The notes below the pieces were generated by a model that saw only the letters and a list, made by a program, of their open reading frames with translations, made no database searches and had not been told where the DNA came from. 8,566 nucleotides of DNA from the NCBI GenBank assembly GCA_023251275.1, contig JAHEZC010000074.1:1-8566 (forward strand). Reading direction: 5' to 3'. This document shows positions 1 to 6,289 of the stretch, piece after piece (the stretch's first letter is position 1; the number at the start of each line of letters is the position of its first letter). The translations under genes and the position numbers were made by a program. This DNA is from Parafilimonas sp. Its GTDB lineage: Bacteria; Bacteroidota; Bacteroidia; Chitinophagales; Chitinophagaceae.

Positions 1-2
1 CC

Positions 3-1640
3 GGGTTGATTGACAAAAATGTAATTGGGTACAGAACCAGCCGCTTTCTTGCAGACAGGGTGGACACAGTTGCCAAAGAGCTTGATGAAATTGAACAGAA
101 AGCTGAAGCTTTTAAAAGAGCAAATAAAATTACTGACATCACGGCAGCAAGCGGCGACTACCTTACTCGTGCAACAGAATATGATAAAATGGAGGTAATA
201 CAAGTCGGGCAGATAAGATTGCTTCGGTCTCTTGAGGAATCTATACGTAATTCAAAAAGTTTTACAGATATAATCCCTGCCGCAAGCGGAATTGATGAAC
301 CCACACTGATGTCACTTATTCAGCAGTACAATCAGACTGTACTCGATTATCAGGCACAATCCAAAATCAGCACCGAAAAAGATCCTACAATTGGAAGAAT
401 AAAAGATGAACTAACGAATATAAAGGGAAACATCCTTAAGAATATAAAGAGTATTGAAAGCAGTTATGAAACAAACCTTAAACAAATTGATGATAAGTAC
501 AATAATTTCGAAGGCTTAATTGCCGGAATTCCCGAGAAAGAAAGAGAATTCGTAAAATTAAAAAGACAAATTGGAGTCAAAGAGCAACTATATCTTTACC
601 TTCTCCAGAAAAAGGAAGAAAATGAATTGTCGCTTGTTTCAAATATCAATAATACAAGGGTAGTTGATCCTGCATTTGACCAGGGAGTGGTTTTGCCAAA
701 ATCAACGCAGATCAAAACATTTTCTATTATTCTTGGCATTATCATACCAATAGCAATAATGCTGCTTCTTGATTTTTTCAATAATAAAATCTTAGACAGA
801 AAGGAAATTGAAGAAGGAACCAAAGTCCCTTTGATCGGAGAAATTTCTTACAATAAAAAGCAACAAAATCTTGTATTAAATTCTAAAAGCAGAAGTGCAC
901 TTGCTGAGCAATTCCGTCTCATCCGCACAAATCTCCAATATATTATAAATGAAGATCATGCAAAGACAATAATGGTAACTTCTTTTATGAGTGGTGAAGG
1001 CAAAAGCTTTATTTCTCTTAACCTTGCCAGCAGTCTTGCAGTAGGCGGCTTTAAAGTTTTATTGATAGAGCTTGATTTGCGAAAACCAAAGTTTGTAAAA
1101 TATCTCGATGTCAAACCCGAATTTGGATTGACTGATACAATTGTTAAAAACATGGATTTTGACAAAATAATTTATAGGTTAAATAAGCTTGATAATGTGG
1201 ATATCATTACCTCCGGGCCTGTTCCGCCCAACCCGACTGAATTAATAATGAATGAAAGAGTAAATGAATTATTTTGCTTTGCAAAGCAGCATTACGATTA
1301 TATAGTGGTAGATACTTCGCCTGTCGGCCTTGTAGCAGATGCATTCCTGCTCAATAAATATGCTGATGTAAGCCTCTTTATCCTTCGTCATAAATATTCT
1401 TTGAAGACAACTATAAAATATGTTGAAAGATTACATTCTGAAAATAAATTTAACCGTTTGAGTATTGTGGTAAATGGTATTATTGAAAGCCCTGGTTACG
1501 GCTATGGTTATAATTATGGTTACGGCTATGGTTATGGTTACGGCTATGGATACGGGTATCATAATGGGGGAGGATATTACCAGGAAGATACCGAACCAGG
1601 TACTGTACAAAAATGGTTGACAGGGAAAAGAAAGCGTTAA
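3..1640 (+). CDS. wzc: Wzc-like polysaccharide co-polymerase / BY-kinase (5' partial)
   Basis: This is an inner-membrane chain-length regulator fused to a cytoplasmic tyrosine autokinase, acting in polymer export. The frame is open to the left edge, so the first transmembrane helix and Wzz domain are missing; a TTG at 6 is not a credible start. Residues below count from that TTG. Charged, probably coiled-coil periplasmic segments occupy about 12-45 and 130-185. A GNVR-like stretch follows (about 175-225, ending in VVDPA), then a transmembrane helix (about 238-256). The kinase domain has Walker A SGEGKS (329-334), Walker A' VLLIELDLRKPK (351-362) and Walker B YIVVDTSP (432-439). The tail (497-525) is 11 tyrosines alternating almost only with glycine, plus YY, as expected for the autophosphorylated cluster, and the protein ends KRKR. 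The next gene starts 73 bp downstream. The family call is firm; the symbol follows E. coli usage. Confidence 0.93.
   Translation, partial: GLIDKNVIGYRTSRFLADRVDTVAKELDEIEQKAEAFKRANKITDITAASGDYLTRATEYDKMEVIQVGQIRLLRSLEESIRNSKSFTDIIPAASGIDEPTLMSLIQQYNQTVLDYQAQSKISTEKDPTIGRIKDELTNIKGNILKNIKSIESSYETNLKQIDDKYNNFEGLIAGIPEKEREFVKLKRQIGVKEQLYLYLLQKKEENELSLVSNINNTRVVDPAFDQGVVLPKSTQIKTFSIILGIIIPIAIMLLLDFFNNKILDRKEIEEGTKVPLIGEISYNKKQQNLVLNSKSRSALAEQFRLIRTNLQYIINEDHAKTIMVTSFMSGEGKSFISLNLASSLAVGGFKVLLIELDLRKPKFVKYLDVKPEFGLTDTIVKNMDFDKIIYRLNKLDNVDIITSGPVPPNPTELIMNERVNELFCFAKQHYDYIVVDTSPVGLVADAFLLNKYADVSLFILRHKYSLKTTIKYVERLHSENKFNRLSIVVNGIIESPGYGYGYNYGYGYGYGYGYGYGYHNGGGYYQEDTEPGTVQKWLTGKRKR
1494..1559 (+). 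repeat. In-frame tandem repeat encoding the Tyr-Gly tail
   Basis: A 66-bp coding repeat is built from 6-bp GGTTAY/GGCTAT units. The 12-mer GGTTACGGCTAT occurs exactly three times, with degenerate copies between and after. It encodes the Gly-Tyr alternation at the C terminus of the Wzc-like kinase; one copy reads Asn-Tyr. Since 6 and 12 are multiples of three, copy-number change would lengthen or shorten the tyrosine cluster without breaking the frame. Confidence 0.85.
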
Positions 1641-1667
1641 TATTGATTTACTTTAATATATCAAAGA

Positions 1668-1693
1668 CATTTACTCATTGTTTGTGAGTGATG
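1668..1693 (+). promoter_or_regulatory. Hairpin upstream of the antiterminator gene
   Basis: In the 73-bp gap after the kinase gene, TTACTCA (1671-1677) can pair with TGAGTGA (1685-1691) with one T-G wobble around a 7-nt loop. CAT/ATG at the base can extend it with a bulged T. It ends about 20 bp before the ATG chosen for the next gene. No U-run follows, so it does not look like an intrinsic terminator. A role as an RNA-polymerase pause or an antiterminator target is inference only. Confidence 0.35.
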
Positions 1694-1713
1694 TGGCGGA
1701 GTTATATAAATTT

Positions 1714-2235
1714 ATGAACGAACAAAAAAAACATTGGTTTGCTGTCTATACCAAACCACGATGGGAGAAAAAAGTTGACCAGGTGTTGATAAGAAAAGGT
1801 ATTGAAAGTTGGTGTCCTGTACAAAAAGTGGAAAGGCAGTGGAGCGACAGAAAAAAAATTATCGAAGATCCTCTTTTCAAATCTTATGTATTCGTACATA
1901 TAACTGAGGAGGAAAGGCTGAGTGTATTGCAAACAGAGGGAATTCTCAATTTTGTACATTACCTGAGTAAGCCTGCAATCATAAGAGATGAAGAAATTCA
2001 TTTGATAAAATCTTACCTTCTCGAAAAAGATGCAAGCATTTCTGTGCAATCTCTTTATTCTTTTGAAGAAAACATGAAGGTCAGTATCCGGCAGGGGATA
2101 TTTATGGATAATACAGGGACTATAATACGATCAGGAAATAAGAAAGTTTATGTAAAACTGGAGAGCCTCGGGCAGGTGATGATTGTCGAATTTCCGGTAG
2201 CGTTTGTTTCTCCAGTTAATTCAAAGCAGTATTGA
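1714..2235 (+). CDS. upxY: UpxY-family NusG-like transcription antiterminator
   Basis: This specialised NusG paralogue should bind RNA polymerase in the operon leader and suppress premature termination through a long polysaccharide operon, as UpxY proteins do in Bacteroides. The ATG at 1714 gives 173 aa beginning MNEQKKHWFAVYTKPRWEKK, the usual family N terminus; a TTG at 1678 would add 12 unmatched residues and sits in a hairpin loop. The NGN domain spans about 7-104 and contains the family signature QWSDRKKIIEDPLFKSYVFV (42-61). A KOW-like segment follows (about 121-165; VSIRQGIFMDNTGTI). A partial purine-rich GGCGGAG lies 5' of the ATG. The stop codon overlaps the TTG start of the next gene, so translation is probably coupled. 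It sits between the export kinase and the sugar genes rather than at a visible operon start. Ordinary NusG is unlikely given the signature and context. Confidence 0.88.
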   Translation: MNEQKKHWFAVYTKPRWEKKVDQVLIRKGIESWCPVQKVERQWSDRKKIIEDPLFKSYVFVHITEEERLSVLQTEGILNFVHYLSKPAIIRDEEIHLIKSYLLEKDASISVQSLYSFEENMKVSIRQGIFMDNTGTIIRSGNKKVYVKLESLGQVMIVEFPVAFVSPVNSKQY

Positions 2236-3224
2236 GTATTCTTATTATCGGCTTGGGTTCAATCGGGAGGCGACATCTTCGCAATCTTTTATCTCTGGAA
2301 TATGCAGATATTTCAGTTGTCAGCCGCCTTGGCATTTTGCCAGATGAATTTTCTGCCTTGCCTGTGTATTTATCAATCGCTGATGCTTTCAGCAGCCATT
2401 CTTTTGATACTGCGTTCATTTGCACACCAACTTCATGGCATATCTGTAATCTGGAGGAATTGTTAACTAATAAGGTCACAAATATTTATCTTGAAAAACC
2501 GGTAAGCGATACTTATGATAAGATTGATCACATTCTTCAGCTTGCTTCCTCATACAAAAACAAAATTGTTGTCGGTTATGATTTGCATTTCGATCTCGGG
2601 TTACAGAAAGTATGTGAATTGATTCAGGACAATGTAATTGGAGCAATCGTTTCTGTAGATGCAATTGCAGGACAGCATTTGTCACAATGGCGTCCCTATG
2701 AAGATCATCGGAAAGGCATAAGTGCAAAAAAAGAAACCGGCGGGGGAGTGATGCTTGATCTGATACATGAGTTTGATTATTTAAGTTGGTTATTGGGCGA
2801 TGTTTATTCGGTAGCTTGTCTATCTGCAAACTCAGGTGAGCTTGAAATAGAAACAGAAGAAGTTGCTGAAGTCCTTTTAAAATTTTCAGGCGGGACAATT
2901 GGAACCGTACATCTCGATTATTTCCAACAATCTCTTATCCGTAATTGTTTATTTACCGGGACCAAAGGGAGCATATTTTTGGATTTGGCAAACAAAAAAG
3001 TCACTTGGGTAAATGAAAACGGTGATCAGGCAGATTTCAATTATACAGGCTTTGAAAGAAATGATCGTTTCAAAGCAATTGTAAAAACTTTTCTTGAAAA
3101 CGACAATGATGATAGAAGACTTACTTCATTACAGGACGGATTGAAAAGCCTGCAAATTGTATTAGCTGCAAAAAAATCCGCATCTCAAAACTGTTTTATA
3201 AAACTTTCTGAATTCACTGCATAA
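2232..3224 (+). CDS. Gfo/Idh/MocA-family NAD(P)-dependent sugar oxidoreductase (PtmF-like position)
   Basis: This is a cytoplasmic dehydrogenase of 330 aa, normal for the family, probably acting on a sugar or sugar phosphate; the substrate cannot be read from sequence. The N-terminal Rossmann fold has GLGSIG (7-12), and the family EKP motif is at 88-90 with its conserved lysine at 89. The C-terminal domain has GGGVMLDLIHEFDYL (170-184), giving the usual Asp176/His179 pair. The start must be TTG: an in-frame TAA lies at 2217-2219, the only start-type codon after it is TTG at 2232, and the Rossmann strand begins at once (MSILIIGLGSIG). The first in-frame ATG is near residue 174. The start overlaps the UpxY stop as TTGA, and the cytidylyltransferase gene follows after 6 bp. 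Context points to nonulosonate precursor chemistry, as proposed for PtmF of Campylobacter, but this is inference. Confidence 0.88.
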   Translation: MSILIIGLGSIGRRHLRNLLSLEYADISVVSRLGILPDEFSALPVYLSIADAFSSHSFDTAFICTPTSWHICNLEELLTNKVTNIYLEKPVSDTYDKIDHILQLASSYKNKIVVGYDLHFDLGLQKVCELIQDNVIGAIVSVDAIAGQHLSQWRPYEDHRKGISAKKETGGGVMLDLIHEFDYLSWLLGDVYSVACLSANSGELEIETEEVAEVLLKFSGGTIGTVHLDYFQQSLIRNCLFTGTKGSIFLDLANKKVTWVNENGDQADFNYTGFERNDRFKAIVKTFLENDNDDRRLTSLQDGLKSLQIVLAAKKSASQNCFIKLSEFTA

Positions 3225-3230
3225 TTTTCC

Positions 3231-3956
3231 ATGTTTATTTTAGGAGCAATATGTTGCAGGGCAGGCTCAAAAGGTGTTAAGGATAAGAACATAAAATGCC
3301 TTGACGGAAAACCTTTGATTAGCTATACAATTGAAACTGCGTTGCAATGTGAGTTACTTGATGATATCACTGTTTCCACTGACAGTGAAACCGTCATGAA
3401 AATGGCTGAGCAGTATGAAATAAAAAATATTTTCAAACGACCCGCAGAACTGGCTACGGATACTGCTTCGAAATGGAATGTATTTATTCATCTGCTTGAA
3501 ACTTATGAAATGCGGTCCGGAATCAAAATAGATTATATAGTTGATATGGATGTAACCGTGCCTTTGAAAACAAGGGAAGATATTGAAGGCGCTATTCAGA
3601 CTGCGATTAAAAACCCTGTTGCCGATGTTATAATTACCGGGTATGAACCGGATAGAAATCCATATTTCAACATGGTGGAAATCGGCGATGATGGTTTTGC
3701 ACATATAGTCAAACAACCACATGAATCCATTGTAAGCAGACAGGATGCTCCTGTTGTTTACAGCCTGACCCCGGCAGCTTATGTGATAAAGAAGGAAGCA
3801 CTATATAAATATGAGCACTGGAGTAAAGCTAAATGTATAATTCATCCTGTTCCGCGTGAAAGAGCTATAGATATTGATACAGAAATGGATTTTAAAATTG
3901 TAGAATTTTTCTATCACGCTGACAAAATACTGGAGTTTGTTAATGTGCGTCAGTAA
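3231..3956 (+). CDS. Acylneuraminate (CMP-nonulosonate) cytidylyltransferase-like protein
   Basis: This should transfer CMP from CTP to a nonulosonic acid (NeuAc, legionaminate or similar). At 241 aa it matches NeuA/LegF-type synthetases. Visible family marks are the N-terminal loop CRAGSKGVKDKN (9-20), VSTDSE (48-53), FKRPAELATDTA (68-79), SRQDAPVVY (169-177) and the metal-binding AIDIDTEMDF (212-221). Some positions depart from the classical NeuA pattern: the usual QPTSPLR is DMDVTVPLK (105-113), and the usual NGAIY is SLTPAAYVI (178-186). These suggest a ptmB/legF-type subfamily or altered substrate preference. ATG at 3231 is the clear start, though no Shine-Dalgarno is seen. It lies 6 bp after the oxidoreductase and 18 bp before the SDR, in one transcription unit. 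A KdsB-like or other sugar nucleotidyltransferase role is less likely because neuB is nearby. Confidence 0.85.
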   Translation: MFILGAICCRAGSKGVKDKNIKCLDGKPLISYTIETALQCELLDDITVSTDSETVMKMAEQYEIKNIFKRPAELATDTASKWNVFIHLLETYEMRSGIKIDYIVDMDVTVPLKTREDIEGAIQTAIKNPVADVIITGYEPDRNPYFNMVEIGDDGFAHIVKQPHESIVSRQDAPVVYSLTPAAYVIKKEALYKYEHWSKAKCIIHPVPRERAIDIDTEMDFKIVEFFYHADKILEFVNVRQ

Positions 3957-3974
3957 TAATTATTTCCCTCACAC

Positions 3975-4769
3975 TTGACAGATTTATTCGATTTATCAGG
4001 ACGTGTTGCCATCATTACCGGCGGCGCCGGGTTGCTTGCCTCTGAGCATGCAATTGCATTAAGCGCTTATGGTGCAAAGGTTGTGCTCGCCGATATAGCC
4101 GAACAAAAATGTAAAGACGCGGCAGATGCACTGAAGAAGCAGGGTGTAGATGTATATCCTAAATTCTGTGACGTTACGAAAAAAGAAAGCTGGCAGATAT
4201 TATTGGATGCAGTATTGACAGAATTTGGAAAGGTTGATATACTGATAAATAATGCAGGCTTTACCAATCAAAGCAAATCTGAAAATTTTGATAATGCGTT
4301 TGAAGATTTTCCCCTTGATGACTGGAATGCGATCATGCACACAAACCTCTCGGGAACTTTTTTAGGCTGCCAGGTTGCAGGAAAGCAAATGCTGCGGCAG
4401 GGAAAAGGCAGTATTATCAACATGGCATCTATGTATGGTGTTGTAAGCCCCAATCACCGGTTATATCCCGGAACCGGGATCTCACAGCCTGTTGCCTATT
4501 CGGTAAGTAAGCATGCAGTGATCGGGCTTACAAAATATCTTGCCACTTTATGGGCAGATAAAGGTGTTCGTGTAAATTCGCTTACACCGGGTGGTATTTT
4601 TAATGATCATGATGAAAAATTTATGGAAAGATTTAAGCAATTAAATCCTCTTGGAAGAATGGCTGATAAAGCTGAATTACATGGCGCTGTTGTTTACCTC
4701 GCAAGTGATGCAGGCAGTCATGTAATTGGCCATAATTTAATTGTTGATGGTGGATGGACGGTTTGGTGA
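3975..4769 (+). CDS. Short-chain dehydrogenase/reductase, PtmA-type
   Basis: This is a classical-size SDR (264 aa), cytoplasmic and NAD(P)-dependent. It shows the cofactor motif TGGAGLLA (15-22), Asp40 after the second strand (favouring NAD by family rule), NNAG (92-95), Asn124, Ser152 and YSVSK (Tyr175/Lys179). Ser-Tyr spacing is 23 residues, about ten longer than usual, because of an insert reading YGVVSPNHRLYPGT (154-167). I recall that insert, and the following VNSLTPGGIFN (200-210), as typical of PtmA-like SDRs in nonulosonate loci. TTG at 3975 is the only possible start: an in-frame TAA lies at 3957-3959 and no ATG occurs until far inside. The resulting N terminus MTDLFDLSGRVAIITGG is right for the family. 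It follows the cytidylyltransferase by 18 bp with no Shine-Dalgarno. The substrate is unknown; a sugar-precursor redox step is inferred from the neighbours. Confidence 0.9.
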   Translation: MTDLFDLSGRVAIITGGAGLLASEHAIALSAYGAKVVLADIAEQKCKDAADALKKQGVDVYPKFCDVTKKESWQILLDAVLTEFGKVDILINNAGFTNQSKSENFDNAFEDFPLDDWNAIMHTNLSGTFLGCQVAGKQMLRQGKGSIINMASMYGVVSPNHRLYPGTGISQPVAYSVSKHAVIGLTKYLATLWADKGVRVNSLTPGGIFNDHDEKFMERFKQLNPLGRMADKAELHGAVVYLASDAGSHVIGHNLIVDGGWTVW

Positions 4770-4778
4770 TTTAAAAAC

Positions 4779-4804
4779 AAATATCAAAAAACAAGATCCA
4801 AAAA
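4779..4804 (+). repeat. Left arm of 26-bp imperfect inverted repeat around the four-helix-bundle gene
   Basis: This A-rich arm starts 10 bp after the SDR stop. It matches the reverse complement of 5220-5245 at 21 of 26 positions without gaps. All four C residues in this arm (4785, 4792, 4798, 4799) pair with G in the other arm (5239, 5232, 5226, 5225). Low complexity raises the chance of a spurious match, so the matched C/G positions are the stronger evidence. Confidence 0.5.
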
Positions 4805-4820
4805 AAATCTAAACAGATTT
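4805..4820 (+). other. Small hairpin in the A-rich leader
   Basis: AAATCT (4805-4810) and AGATTT (4815-4820) form a perfect 6-bp stem with an AAAC loop. It lies between the left repeat arm and the conserved coding part of the four-helix-bundle gene. The stem is AT-rich and weak, with no known role. Confidence 0.3.
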
Positions 4821-4862
4821 GGAAATTCAAAACAAAAATATGATCTGGAAGAAAGAACTTTT

Positions 4863-5177
4863 TTGTTTGCAGAACGAGTAAGGAACTTTTGTTTGAAATT
4901 GCCTAAGAACGTTGTAAATAATGAATACATACCACAATTATTGAGAGCAGGCAGTTCTCCCGGCGCAAATTACATTGAAGCAAATGAGAGCATAGGTAAT
5001 AAAGATTTTAGTATGAAGATTAAAACATGCAGAAGAGAATCAAAGGAATCGGCATACTGGTTAAGATTAGTGATAACAGATAATTCTGTTGAAATTGAAA
5101 ATGAAAGAGCAGCATTACGGCAGGAAGCCAAAGAATTTGTTTTGATTTTTACTGCCATATTAAAGAATAGAAGTTGA
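4863..5177 (+). CDS. Four-helix-bundle protein (S23 / 23S rRNA IVS-type family), start uncertain
   Basis: This small, probably cytoplasmic helical protein has no settled function. Relatives occur in 23S rRNA intervening sequences and as orphan genes, and related bundles assist diversity-generating retroelements (Avd). From the TTG at 4863 it is 104 aa. The core has QLLRAGSSPGANYIEANES (25-43) and KIKTCRRESKESAYWLRL (52-69), both typical of the family. The family usually begins with a YDLEERT-like segment, and exactly this is encoded in frame just upstream (4839-4859), before any ATG, GTG or TTG. The frame is open without a canonical start back to the SDR stop at 4769; the only ATG nearby (4840) is in another frame and stops after 13 codons. 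The gene may start at a non-standard codon, may have lost its start, or may be translated in shortened form from TTG. It splits the nonulosonate genes and is bracketed by an inverted repeat, suggesting insertion. The family call is firm; whether it is functional is unclear. Confidence 0.75.
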   Translation: MFAERVRNFCLKLPKNVVNNEYIPQLLRAGSSPGANYIEANESIGNKDFSMKIKTCRRESKESAYWLRLVITDNSVEIENERAALRQEAKEFVLIFTAILKNRS

Positions 5178-5219
5178 GGCTTTGATTAAATCATAATGAG
5201 TTTATTTTAATTTATTTGG

Positions 5220-5245
5220 TTTTTGGTTTTTGTTTCTTGGAATTT
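5220..5245 (+). repeat. Right arm of 26-bp imperfect inverted repeat, ending at the neuB start
   Basis: This T/G-rich arm is the partner of 4779-4804 (21 of 26 positions complementary, ungapped). Its last base is immediately before the neuB ATG at 5246. Its core GGTTTTTGTTT pairs with the left-arm segment AAACAAGATCC with two mismatches. The 42 bp between the four-helix-bundle stop and this arm is AT-rich and holds only a short palindrome at 5183-5193. Confidence 0.5.
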
Positions 5246-6289
5246 ATGAATTATCCTTCTATAGAAATAGCAAACAGAAAAATTGGTTACGATTTTGATC
5301 CTATTGTAATCGCCGAGATTGGCATTAATCATGAAGGCTCTCTCGAAATTGCAAAGGAAATGGTAGATGCTGCGGCAATAGCAGGCGCAGAATTGATAAA
5401 GCATCAGACACATATTGCAGATGATGAAATGAGTGCGGCTGCAAAAAAAATTATTCCAGGCAACGCTCATGAAAGCATCTATGACATTATGCAGCGATGT
5501 GCTTTGAATGAAGAAGATGAACTTGAATTAATGCAGTATGTACAAAACAAGGGAATGATATTTATCAGCACACCTTTCAGCCGGGCTGCTGCCAACCGTT
5601 TGCACAAATGGAATGTTCCTGCCTACAAGATCGGTTCGGGTGAATGTAATAATTATCCCCTCGTAGAACATATTGCCTCATTTGGTAAACCGGTCATTCT
5701 GAGTACCGGGATGAATGACATAGAAAGCGTATCAAAATCAGTTTACATATTGAGAAGATATCAAATTCCTTTTGCCTTGCTGCATACAACCAATTTATAT
5801 CCAACACCCAATCATCTTGTCCGTTTGAATGCAATGGTTGAATTGCAAAATGCTTTTCCTGACGCTGTCGTGGGTTTGTCAGATCACACACTCAGTAACC
5901 ACGCATGTTTTGGCGCAGTAGCTTTAGGGGCATCTATTCTCGAAAGACATTTTACCGATCATAAGGAAAGACAAGGTCCTGATATTATTTGTTCGATGGA
6001 TATTCAGGAATGTCAGGAGTTAATTAAAGGAAGCAAAATTATAGCGGAGCAACGCGGAGGGCACAAAGAACCTGCAAAAGAAGAACAGGTTACTATTGAC
6101 TTTGCTTTTGCAAGTATCTGCACTACAAAACCTGTTACAAAAGGAGAAGTTTTTACTAAGGAAAATATCTGGGTAAAAAGACCCGGGAAAGGTGGAATAG
6201 CGGCGGAAAGATTTGATACTTTGCTGGGCAGAACTGCATCACAGGATATAGACATGGATTCACAGATCCGGGACAATGATATTGCATGA
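5246..6289 (+). CDS. neuB: N-acetylneuraminate (sialic acid) synthase NeuB
   Basis: NeuB condenses PEP with N-acetylmannosamine or a related hexosamine to make a nine-carbon nonulosonic acid. ATG at 5246 gives 347 aa starting [19 protein letters not shown], the proper family start; the TTG 30 bp upstream only adds residues from the T-rich repeat. The sequence resembles N. meningitidis NeuB closely from memory. The TIM barrel carries [12 protein letters not shown] (catalytic-region Glu24), IKHQTH (Lys52), [20 protein letters not shown] (Lys128, Glu133), GLSDH (His214) and ERHFTD (His235); the two histidines match the Mn ligands. The C-terminal SAF antifreeze-like domain spans about 285-347, with [10 protein letters not shown] holding the substrate-contacting arginine (Arg312). 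One oddity: the usual LHCTN reads LHTTN (179-183). It follows a 68-bp gap and overlaps the fucosyltransferase by 4 bp (ATGA). Whether the product is Neu5Ac or legionaminate is not fixed by sequence. Confidence 0.95.
   Translation: MNYPSIEIANRKIGYDFDPIVIAEIGINHEGSLEIAKEMVDAAAIAGAELIKHQTHIADDEMSAAAKKIIPGNAHESIYDIMQRCALNEEDELELMQYVQNKGMIFISTPFSRAAANRLHKWNVPAYKIGSGECNNYPLVEHIASFGKPVILSTGMNDIESVSKSVYILRRYQIPFALLHTTNLYPTPNHLVRLNAMVELQNAFPDAVVGLSDHTLSNHACFGAVALGASILERHFTDHKERQGPDIICSMDIQECQELIKGSKIIAEQRGGHKEPAKEEQVTIDFAFASICTTKPVTKGEVFTKENIWVKRPGKGGIAAERFDTLLGRTASQDIDMDSQIRDNDIA

Noticed and set aside
1678..1713. TTG at 1678 as start of the UpxY-like gene
   Set aside because: The added 12 residues do not resemble the family N terminus and the codon lies in a hairpin loop; ATG at 1714 fits better.
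1681..1713. Possible promoter TTTG at 1681 with an AT-rich box before the antiterminator ATG
   Set aside because: The downstream box does not match TAnnTTTG at acceptable positions and would leave almost no leader.
1702..2049. Minus-strand open frame of 115 codons over the antiterminator
   Set aside because: It is antisense to a clear conserved gene, Phe-rich and without motifs.
2476..2898. Minus-strand open frame of 140 codons
   Set aside because: It lies fully antisense to the Gfo/Idh gene, and its His/Leu/Gln-rich product shows no recognisable domain; it is a shadow of the real gene.
4840..4881. ATG at 4840 as start of the four-helix-bundle gene
   Set aside because: It is out of frame with the conserved protein and reaches a stop after 13 codons.
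5183..5193. Short palindrome TGATT-A-AATCA before neuB
   Set aside because: Five AT-rich pairs with a one-base centre are expected by chance in this DNA and cannot form a terminator hairpin.
5178..5245. Possible Bacteroidota promoter (TTTG / TAnnTTTG) ahead of neuB
   Set aside because: Only partial matches with poor spacing were found in a T-rich stretch that would give such matches by chance.
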